Assembly (NCBI GenBank): GCA_964492495.1
Contig: CAZBKJ010000004.1
Location: forward strand, 1-53,637
Direction of reading: 5' to 3'
DNA: 53,637 nt
DNA from: CAZBKJ01 sp964492495
GTDB lineage: Bacteria; Patescibacteriota; Microgenomatia; UBA1400; UBA12028
Every line of letters begins with the position of its first letter. Position 1 is the first letter of the stretch. The position numbers and the translations under genes were made by a program. This document shows, piece by piece, positions 47,150 through 53,637 of this stretch. A model generated the notes under the pieces. The model made no database searches, was not told the DNA's origin, and was given only the letters and a program-made list of their open reading frames with translations.

Positions 47150-48338
47150 GGAAAAAATGGAGTACTCAATTAAGCTTATTAAATCCACATTTTATAAGGA
47201 AAAACAGACTATTGAGGCGTTGTGTCGTTTTTTGAAATCAGCCGGGCAACTTTCTATCGGAGAACAGTGTCATGAATTCGAAGCTGTGTTTTCAAAATGG
47301 CAAGAGAGAAAGTTTTCGAGTTTGTTTAATAGTGGAAGCTCTGCGAACCTTGCACTCATCCAAGCTCTGCTTAATCTTGGCAAGTTACAGCCAGGGATGA
47401 ACGTAGGCTTTTCAGGGATTACCTGGGCGACAAACGTCATGCCCCTTATGCAACTGGGTCTGCGCCCCATACCGATCGACATATCACTTGAGAATCTCAA
47501 TGTTTCTCCAAAGACATTGGAACAAGCTCACAAAAAACATTCACTGGATTGTGTATTTTTAACAAATTTGCTTGGGTTTAGTGATGACATGGTGGCAATT
47601 GCCAAGTACTGTAAAGAACAAAATATTTTGCTCATTGAAGATAACTGTGAATCAATGGGAAGCAGAACACAGGGAAAAAAACTAGGAAACTTTGGAGTAG
47701 CCTCTACATTTTCATTCTTTGTTGGTCATCACATGTCAGCAATCGAAGGTGGAATGGTCTGTACAGATGACAAAGAACTTGATCAACAGTTGCGCATGGC
47801 ACGTTCGCATGGTTGGGATCGTCATTTGTCAGTAACTCAACAAAAGTCCTTACGAAAAACACATGAAATCTCTGATTTTTTTGCCAAGTATACGTTTTAT
47901 GATCTGGCATACAACTTACGACCGAATGAAATAACTGGATTTTTAGGAAAGTATCAGCTCAAATTCATCGAGGAAACAATCAAAAAAAGAGAAAAAAACT
48001 TCCAAAAGTTCTTACAGATTTACGATATATGTGAAGACGTGTATCCATTACACATTACTATGGACTTTGTGAGTAATTTTGCGATGCCAGTTGTATTCAC
48101 CTCAGCAAAAAAGATGGAAGAATACAGAAAAAAATGTGAAAAACGAAACATTGAGGTACGCCCAATAGTGGGTGGGGTGATGTCAGATCAGCCCTTCTTC
48201 AAAAAATACATCAAGCAAAAATTTGATATCCCAAACTCTCGTCTCGCGTATACTCAAGGTTTTTACTTTGCCAACAACCCAGAACTCACAAAGGACGAAG
48301 TACAGTATATTATTGATACATTTCGTCCCAATGTATGA
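47142..48338 (+). CDS. PLP-dependent sugar 3-dehydratase (ColD/RfbH-like, His in place of Lys)
   Basis: A DegT-fold protein of 398 aa. NSGSSANLALIQALL (63-77) and LLIEDNCESMGSR (163-175) are normal, but the place of the PLP-binding lysine is occupied by H196 in TFSFFVGHHMSAIEGGMV. This His-for-Lys change is the mark of ColD (GDP-4-keto-6-deoxymannose 3-dehydratase) and of the CDP-sugar E1/RfbH enzymes, which remove the C3 hydroxyl to form 3-deoxy or 3,6-dideoxyhexoses. The iron-sulphur partner E3 of RfbH is not here, favouring a ColD-like reaction. The alternative start 47157 has AAGGA 4 nt upstream. Confidence 0.85.
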   Translation: MSKEKMEYSIKLIKSTFYKEKQTIEALCRFLKSAGQLSIGEQCHEFEAVFSKWQERKFSSLFNSGSSANLALIQALLNLGKLQPGMNVGFSGITWATNVMPLMQLGLRPIPIDISLENLNVSPKTLEQAHKKHSLDCVFLTNLLGFSDDMVAIAKYCKEQNILLIEDNCESMGSRTQGKKLGNFGVASTFSFFVGHHMSAIEGGMVCTDDKELDQQLRMARSHGWDRHLSVTQQKSLRKTHEISDFFAKYTFYDLAYNLRPNEITGFLGKYQLKFIEETIKKREKNFQKFLQIYDICEDVYPLHITMDFVSNFAMPVVFTSAKKMEEYRKKCEKRNIEVRPIVGGVMSDQPFFKKYIKQKFDIPNSRLAYTQGFYFANNPELTKDEVQYIIDTFRPNV

Positions 48339-48399
48339 TAACGAAAACTCTCGTTGATATCGCTTTCCAGTATTCCTTTTGTTTGAGCCCTTCCTTTGT

Positions 48400-49668
48400 A
48401 TGAACATTGCTCTAGTCATCTGGCAACTCGATACGTACGGTGGTTCAATCCGACAGATATTAGAAGAGGCTCGGTTTTTACAAAAACAAGGTCATACTGT
48501 TGATGTTTTTACCTACAAAGTTGATAAAGAAAAATGTTTTCCTGAGTTCATCTCGATGGTTCATGTTTTGGCTCCACAACCTATCTCACTCAAGCAGATT
48601 TTCTATAACCAGTCTGATTCACTGACAAAACGCATATGGGCTTTTCTGGTGAATGAAGTAGTGCAGTATCTGCAAGTTCAGGCTGTTGGAGACGTGCTGG
48701 CTCTTGAACATAAGAAAAAACACTACGATGCTATTAACTATCATGATCACGGTGTCTATCGTCTTGCACCTCGTTTTACAGACACAAAAAACGTCTGGAT
48801 GATGAACGATCCTCCATCGTTTATTGATGCAAAAGAAAAAGATGCTTCACAGTATGCTCAGACATTTTTGATGAAACTTCTAGCATGGGTAGAGCGAAAA
48901 AGAACGCTTGCTGCACTTACATGCATGGATACTATTGTGGTGCTCGACGAGAGAAACAAAAGTATCGTACAAAGGCATTTTGGCAAGGATGCACGTATTG
49001 TTCGAAGTGGGTTGTCGATCGATCAAAAGTATCGATCATACAAGTCGGTGAGTGAACTGAAAAAAGAAGCAGTCAAAAAATTGCAAACCCGTACCAAAAC
49101 AAAAAATGCGGATCAAATTCATATTTTGACAACCAATATTTTCTTTCGCCACCGTCGTTACGAAGATCTCATCGAGGCAGCAAATATTCTCGTTCACGAA
49201 AAAAAGAAGAATAATGTGATTTTTCGAATTATTGGTGATCCAACTCCCGATATGGGGTACTACCACATGATCCAATCGCTTGTACAAAAGTACGCACTTG
49301 AAAAAAATGTACTCTTTCTAGGAAGAGTAGATGAAAAGGAGCTAGAGTTGCAGTACCAGATAGCGGACATCTTCGTGTTTCCAAATCATAACCAGACCTG
49401 GGGGTTATCAGTGTTTGAAGCAATGCTTCGAGGTGCTGCTGTTGTGGTAAGCAAAACCAGTGGTGCTCATGATGTTCTTACTGATGGGAAAAATGCACTG
49501 CTTGTATCACCTAAAGACCCTCAAGATCTAGCAAACAAACTTGAATACGTTGTAACGAAGTCTGATGTGCGTGTGAAACTCTCCAAAAGTGGTCATGCTT
49601 TTGTGATCAAACATATTTCGTGGGAGAAATACGCGAGTGATATGGCACAAATATTTAGCCAGAAATAA
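48400..49668 (+). CDS. Glycosyltransferase family 4
   Basis: A 422 aa GT-B enzyme starting MNIALVIWQLDTYGGSIRQILEEARFL. The second domain begins with IHILTTNIFFRHRRYEDLIEAANIL and contains DIFVFPNHNQTWGLSVFEAMLRGAAVVVSKTSGAHDVL, where WGLSVFE is a variant of the E-x7-E pattern. The ATG at 48400 is used; the frame extends 21 nt upstream. No clear SD or -10 is visible. It lies 61 nt after the dehydratase gene, and its end overlaps the convergent GT4 gene by 14 bp. Confidence 0.88.
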   Translation: MNIALVIWQLDTYGGSIRQILEEARFLQKQGHTVDVFTYKVDKEKCFPEFISMVHVLAPQPISLKQIFYNQSDSLTKRIWAFLVNEVVQYLQVQAVGDVLALEHKKKHYDAINYHDHGVYRLAPRFTDTKNVWMMNDPPSFIDAKEKDASQYAQTFLMKLLAWVERKRTLAALTCMDTIVVLDERNKSIVQRHFGKDARIVRSGLSIDQKYRSYKSVSELKKEAVKKLQTRTKTKNADQIHILTTNIFFRHRRYEDLIEAANILVHEKKKNNVIFRIIGDPTPDMGYYHMIQSLVQKYALEKNVLFLGRVDEKELELQYQIADIFVFPNHNQTWGLSVFEAMLRGAAVVVSKTSGAHDVLTDGKNALLVSPKDPQDLANKLEYVVTKSDVRVKLSKSGHAFVIKHISWEKYASDMAQIFSQK

Positions 49669-50752
49669 TTTGTGTAATCTTCTCTTTCACCTGTTTTCGA
49701 AATGAAGTAGTTGTATACAGCTTTGGGAGGCGACCTGATGATTTAGGGTTCTTTTTTGAAGCCTGAACAATCGTTTTTTCTACATTTACCAAACTACATT
49801 CAGAAAATTCCCACAAACCGTCAACGCCGCTTTCCTGGCTGACAATTGGGATGAGTCCTACTGATAGTGCAATAAGTACACTTCCAGACATACCTTCAGA
49901 CGCTGATGGTGAGACCATGTAGACACATTTTTTCGCAATTTCTTGGAACTTCTTACTGTATGGATCAAGAAAGCCAATAGGGTGTATATTTGGTGTTTGG
50001 AATAGCTCTTGTGAATACAACTCTGTAAAATCTTTTTCTCTCATAAACGGACTACAAATAGTCAGTTCAAGCTCCGGATGTTTTGAAAAAACTTCCAAGA
50101 GGAGATCCAGCCCTTTATGCACTTGCCCACCGCTCGCTAAAAACAGAAAAGATTTCGTCGATTTTTGCTCGTTTGAGAGTCGAGGATAGTGTTCATCCCC
50201 AGTGTTGGGTATCAGTTGAATAGGAACATTCATTTCCGGAAATGTTTTTTGTGTTCGTGCGTTACCCATCAGAAGCACTGCGTCAAATCGTTCCCAGATT
50301 TGTTTGGCAATTGGCGGAACTTGCCTCTGCGCTTGGAGCTGTACCCCTTTTCTTTTTTTGATACTCATAAGACGCTTCTGCTCCGCTTTATTCTGGAACT
50401 CAGGATAGGAACCCGTGTAGTACACTATTTTTTTTGCAGCTGGATGTAAGTGACTCCAGTACACTTTATTTTCATCGGGGTGAATATCAATAACAAGATC
50501 ATAGTTTTTTGATAATGTGGATCTTGCCCAGTAGTTCATCACATCAACGTTGTAGCCTAGACTACCCAAGATCTCTGCGATGTCGCGTATTTGTGAGTGA
50601 TTCTGATGTGCAAAAGTCCGACGTAGCTGGGGCAGAAACGGTGCTGTGATATAACACAGGAGTGCATTTTTTGCGTGTGTTGTTCTATTCACGTTTTGTA
50701 CAAGGTGAGAGTCAAAAAGTGAAAGTAGTTTTTGGATAAAAGTTGCGACCAT
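49655..50752 (-). CDS. Glycosyltransferase family 4-like
   Basis: A 365 aa GT-B protein of a diverged type. The first domain contains YITAPFLPQLRRTFAHQNHSQIRDIAEILGSLGYNVDV; the second begins FLFLASGGQVHKGLDLLLEVFSKHPEL and ends with VSPSASEGMSGSVLIALSVGLIPIVSQESGVDG. The SASEGMSGSVLIAL loop stands for the usual E-x7-E. The ATG at 50752 shares one base with the stop of the upstream GT2 (TAATG junction), a sign of coupling; an ATG at 50770 is also possible. Confidence 0.82.
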   Translation of the reverse strand: MVATFIQKLLSLFDSHLVQNVNRTTHAKNALLCYITAPFLPQLRRTFAHQNHSQIRDIAEILGSLGYNVDVMNYWARSTLSKNYDLVIDIHPDENKVYWSHLHPAAKKIVYYTGSYPEFQNKAEQKRLMSIKKRKGVQLQAQRQVPPIAKQIWERFDAVLLMGNARTQKTFPEMNVPIQLIPNTGDEHYPRLSNEQKSTKSFLFLASGGQVHKGLDLLLEVFSKHPELELTICSPFMREKDFTELYSQELFQTPNIHPIGFLDPYSKKFQEIAKKCVYMVSPSASEGMSGSVLIALSVGLIPIVSQESGVDGLWEFSECSLVNVEKTIVQASKKNPKSSGRLPKLYTTTSFRKQVKEKITQIISG

Positions 50753-51564
50753 TATTGTGGGGTAATCCATTGAACTCTTCTAGTGATATCAATACCGAGC
50801 AAGATAACGGCTAGGCCTCGCATGTAGTACAACCACTGAACGACTCTTTTTCTACTAAAAGCCTTTGTGTAGGAAGATGCTAATGCAAAGGCTTCGTCCA
50901 GATGTTCTTTTGACTTGGCACCACTCTTGGCAGCAGCATAGTAGCGCATGTTCGATAAAACACCGTATAAAATTCCCGCCGGTGCTTTTCGTGCAAATCG
51001 AAGCCAAAGATCATAGTCCATCGCCAGATGTAATTTTTGATTGAGCATCCCCACTTTTGAAAGCAGTTCTTTTCTAAAAAAACAACTTGGTTGTCCAATT
51101 GGGCAGTAATCCAATAGTTTCTCGTACGAAAAATACTCCGGTTGTACGGTGGCATACTCCCATCCGTATCGATTCACATACCGAAAACCTCCGTATGCCC
51201 ACAACTGTTGCGGATGCTCTTTGAAAAAACTTGCAACTTTTTCTAAAGTTCCTGTTTCGTAGTAATCATCAGAGTTTAAGTACGTCAAAATGTCGCCAGT
51301 TGCTTCTTTCCATCCCTTATTGATCGCATCTGACTGACCTGAATCTTTTTCTCTAGTATATTGAAAAGAAATATTGGCTTTGGCAAACAGTGGCGCGTAC
51401 TGCTCTGCTATTTCTTTTGTTCCATCGGTTGAGCCACCGTCATACACAATGTACTCCAGATTGTAGTGAGGACTTTGTTGTGTAAGTACGCTCTCAAACG
51501 TCTGCGGGATGAATTCAGCTTGATTAAATGTTGGGGTAATAACAGATATTGTGAGTTTTTTCAT
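50752..51564 (-). CDS. Glycosyltransferase family 2
   Basis: A GT-A enzyme of 270 aa with TISVITPTFNQAEFIPQTFESVL, EYIVYDGGSTDGTKEIA, KGWKEATGDILTYLNSDDYYE (NSDD metal site) and CPIGQPSCFFRKELLSKVG. These are common in capsule and exopolysaccharide GT2 enzymes of the WcaA-like kind. A hydrophobic C-terminal stretch (WLYYMRGLAVILLGIDI) may attach it to the membrane. The frame is open to 51702, but that part overlaps the epimerase gene; the ATG at 51564 is 13 nt after its stop. Confidence 0.9.
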   Translation of the reverse strand: MKKLTISVITPTFNQAEFIPQTFESVLTQQSPHYNLEYIVYDGGSTDGTKEIAEQYAPLFAKANISFQYTREKDSGQSDAINKGWKEATGDILTYLNSDDYYETGTLEKVASFFKEHPQQLWAYGGFRYVNRYGWEYATVQPEYFSYEKLLDYCPIGQPSCFFRKELLSKVGMLNQKLHLAMDYDLWLRFARKAPAGILYGVLSNMRYYAAAKSGAKSKEHLDEAFALASSYTKAFSRKRVVQWLYYMRGLAVILLGIDITRRVQWITPQ

Positions 51565-51577
51565 TGCAGTGAACGTA

Positions 51578-52498
51578 CTAAGAATAGTTATGTGTATACC
51601 ATGCAACAGTTTCTTTGAGTCCCGAAGAAAAATCACAACTTGGTTTCCATCCGAGCAACTGCTCTGCTTTGTCAAAAGAAATCTGAGAATGAGCTTGCTC
51701 ACCTATTCGTGCTGGTGCATATTTGGCCTGTGTTGGAGAGTCAAAAAGTGCTGTCAGCTTAGAAAACACCTCATTGGTTGAGGTCTGTGTGTTTGTAGCA
51801 ATATTAAAAACCTCAAAGCCAGGATACGAAAGCGCAAGCACGTTTGCCTTCGCAACGTCTTTTACGTAGACATAGTCACGAGTGTTTGATCCGTCACCAA
51901 AAATTGTCGGAGATTTTTTTTGTAGCAGTGCGGTTGTAAAAAGTGCCACTACTCCTGATTCTCGTGAAGTATCTTGGCCTGAACCATAAACGTTTCCATA
52001 GCGAAGAATTGTGACGGGTAGCAGGTATGTAGCATGAAAGTATTGAAGATACTTCTCAGCAGCGTGCTTTGACAAACCGTAGGGTGAAACAGGAGATGGT
52101 GTATGTTCTTCTGTAGCCGGTACAAAATCATGTCCGTAGAGTGCACCCGCACTTGAGGAGAATATGAGTTGTTTGACCTTGTGCTTCACTGCACTTTGAG
52201 CTACCTTGATTGTCCCGATAATATTGATGTGCGCATCCTGTGCAGGGTTTGATACCGACCTGGTCACTACAATTTGTGCGGCAAGGTGGTTGATAACGTC
52301 AGGCGTATGCTTCGCGACGATGTCGTCAAATGAGGGTGAAGTTATATCTTGGTTGTAAAAAGTCACACTCGAAGGTAATCGTTCTTGTTTTCCTGAAGAT
52401 AAGTCATCGACAGCGATAACACTATGCCCTTGATCAAGATATGCCTTTGTACAATGTGACCCAATAAATCCTGCTGCGCCTGTAACAAGAATTTTCAT
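51578..52498 (-). CDS. UDP-glucose 4-epimerase-like SDR
   Basis: An extended SDR of 306 aa with MKILVTGAAGFIGSH, the NAD-binding VDDLSSGKQERL, NHLAAQIVVTRSVSNP, FSSSAGALYG, SPYGLSKHAAEKYL (catalytic Tyr and Lys) and LRYGNVYGSGQD. This is the GalE form common in archaea and many bacteria that interconverts UDP-glucose and UDP-galactose or their N-acetyl forms; the substrate is not fixed by sequence. The ATG at 52498 lies 6 nt after TACAAT on the minus strand, so it is probably leaderless. It heads a minus-strand operon with the GT2 and GT4 genes. Confidence 0.9.
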   Translation of the reverse strand: MKILVTGAAGFIGSHCTKAYLDQGHSVIAVDDLSSGKQERLPSSVTFYNQDITSPSFDDIVAKHTPDVINHLAAQIVVTRSVSNPAQDAHINIIGTIKVAQSAVKHKVKQLIFSSSAGALYGHDFVPATEEHTPSPVSPYGLSKHAAEKYLQYFHATYLLPVTILRYGNVYGSGQDTSRESGVVALFTTALLQKKSPTIFGDGSNTRDYVYVKDVAKANVLALSYPGFEVFNIATNTQTSTNEVFSKLTALFDSPTQAKYAPARIGEQAHSQISFDKAEQLLGWKPSCDFSSGLKETVAWYTHNYS

Positions 52499-52504
52499 AG
52501 AACT

Positions 52505-52514
52505 ATTGTACAAT
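52505..52514. promoter_or_regulatory. Perfect palindromic bidirectional -10
   Basis: ATTGTACAAT equals its own reverse complement and gives TACAAT on both strands. On the minus strand exactly 6 nt separate it from the GalE-like ATG (52498). On the plus strand 7 nt separate it from the ATG at 52522. One element can thus start two divergent leaderless mRNAs. Confidence 0.65.
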
Positions 52515-52521
52515 CTTACCG

Positions 52522-53637
52522 ATGAAGAATATACGTTCCTTTCCGTTTTTTTTGCCTTTGACGATACTTCTTGTAATTGCTGGTTCGTTTTTTCATTTCT
52601 TCAAACTTGGTGCCGTGGGTGCTGAGTATGATGAGTTACTTACTGCAAACACAGCTCTTTCATGTCCGCATCCAACACTTTTTTTGGAGTACGTAAAGTA
52701 TAGCGGAAGACAGTGTATTCCAATCATGCTGATGCCATACATTGGTTCCATCATTGCTGTTCCCATGATCATTGCCAGAGTACTCACTCCATTTACGATT
52801 GTCGATGTTCGTATCATGAACCAACTCTTATTTGTACTGTCAACTCTTCTGTTTTCCTACGTCATTGCAAAAATATTTGGAAAGAAGGTTGGTTTTTCGG
52901 TGTTGTTGTTCCTTATCCTCGATCCGCAGTTATTGTTTACCACATCGTTTCAAAGTATCACCATTCTGCCGTATATCGGGAGGCTTTTCTTTCTCTCGCT
53001 ACTTTTTTGTATGATAAAACACCAAAACTGGACAAGCGTTGGAAGTTTTCTCGTTGGCGCGACGGCAGGTGTACTTATTTGGGCGAAAGTTGACGCGATT
53101 TTCTTTCTCGCAAGCATTGTGGGGGGTCTTGGACTCCAAGCATTGTTTTCACCAAAAATCGAAAGTCTGGCCGAAAGTAGTAAAAAAGCGTTCTTTTTTT
53201 TGGTTGGAGCTGGCATCGGGTCGTTACCGTTTCTACTCTATCTTCGACTCTACCTGACAAAATTTCTCATCGTATCTTCTCAGTACGCACCGTTTCGTCT
53301 TGACCATATGGGACAAAAAATACTCATGTTTTTTTCTCAGTTCGCCTCGCCTGACTTCTTCTACTACATTACGCTTGACCAATTATCTCTTCCTAAGATT
53401 GTTCAAATTGGAGCGTCATCCATCATCATTGCTTGGTTTTTATCCGGACTCGTGCTTATACGAAACAAAAATCAGTATCGTTTTCTCTCTTTTTCACTGT
53501 TTCTCTTTTGCTGTTTCTATCTGCTCTATGGTGGTCTAAACCTTATTCATCATCGAATACTTATCTTTCCCGTTCCACAGCTTCTGCTATCGCTTGCGCT
53601 GTCAACTACTTCTAGAAAAATACAGTTGATGTTGTAT
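52522..53637 (+). CDS. GT-C-type polytopic membrane protein, 3' part missing
   Basis: The frame is open from the ATG at 52522 to the window end (372 codons), so the C-terminus is not seen. A first helix (FFLPLTILLVIAGSFFHFF) is followed by LGAVGAEYDELLTANTAL, acidic residues where GT-C enzymes have their catalytic loop. At least eight more helices follow, with a short amphipathic loop (QYAPFRLDHMGQKILMFF). The family is not recognised beyond GT-C/PMT_2-like. It shares a palindromic promoter with the GalE-like gene. Confidence 0.75.
   Translation, partial: MKNIRSFPFFLPLTILLVIAGSFFHFFKLGAVGAEYDELLTANTALSCPHPTLFLEYVKYSGRQCIPIMLMPYIGSIIAVPMIIARVLTPFTIVDVRIMNQLLFVLSTLLFSYVIAKIFGKKVGFSVLLFLILDPQLLFTTSFQSITILPYIGRLFFLSLLFCMIKHQNWTSVGSFLVGATAGVLIWAKVDAIFFLASIVGGLGLQALFSPKIESLAESSKKAFFFLVGAGIGSLPFLLYLRLYLTKFLIVSSQYAPFRLDHMGQKILMFFSQFASPDFFYYITLDQLSLPKIVQIGASSIIIAWFLSGLVLIRNKNQYRFLSFSLFLFCCFYLLYGGLNLIHHRILIFPVPQLLLSLALSTTSRKIQLMLY

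Noticed and set aside
1..53637. tRNA, rRNA, insertion sequences, transposases, phage genes
   Set aside because: No cloverleaf-like or rRNA-like segments and no transposase or integrase motifs were seen. The REP-like elements have no transposase in this window.

Overview
The window looks like a chromosomal piece of an uncultivated Patescibacteria/CPR bacterium, perhaps from the Microgenomates side. This placement is an inference from four things: a DUF4012 protein at the left edge, a very dense set of glycosyltransferases and multi-spanning GT-C membrane proteins, short tightly packed genes, and many small orphan ORFs. The standard code is in use, since TGA works as a stop. Composition is moderately AT-rich by eye and was not computed. 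Two runs of 10 N (18252-18261 and 36605-36614) mark scaffold joins, and both cut coding sequence. Layout: 1-14,100 is a minus-strand run with DUF4012, an initiating sugar-phosphate transferase, ManC, seven glycosyltransferases, an O-antigen-ligase-like protein and an ABC-2 exporter pair. 14,150-17,300 holds a hexapeptide acetyltransferase, a PIG-V-like mannosyltransferase and four small orphan ORFs. 17,300-20,280 carries ruvB, ruvA and ruvC with one orphan gene. 20,277-32,815 has GT4 and GT2 enzymes, GT-C proteins, a UDP-xylose synthase-like SDR, a methyltransferase and a pair of small paralogues. 32,816-39,998 has a large GT-C protein, a Wzm/Wzt-type ABC exporter, an SMR-like flippase, a GtrB-like transferase, a UDP-glucuronate 4-epimerase and another GT-C enzyme. 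40,016-53,637 has a WbpB/WbpD/WbpE-like cassette for a diacetamido-uronic acid, a Wzx flippase, a ColD/RfbH-like dehydratase, more glycosyltransferases, a GalE-like epimerase and a truncated membrane protein. How it fits together: the enzymes could supply GDP-mannose, UDP-xylose, UDP-galacturonate, UDP-galactose, a diacetamido-uronate and a 3-deoxysugar. A polyprenyl-phosphate initiator and more than a dozen cytoplasmic transferases would build lipid-linked chains. Wzx, the ABC exporters and SMR-type flippases would export them, and the GT-C proteins and ligase would act on the outer face. Two signals are not explained by ordinary annotation. First, five intergenic tracts are mosaics of the same repeat modules (palindromic REP-like elements, a covarying hairpin and pyrimidine-rich CCTGAAACCTTG-like units), and pieces of these modules also lie in frame inside several genes, much as Rickettsia palindromic elements do. 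Second, many genes have a -10 box 5-9 nt before the ATG, implying leaderless mRNAs, and several divergent pairs share overlapping or palindromic -10 boxes.
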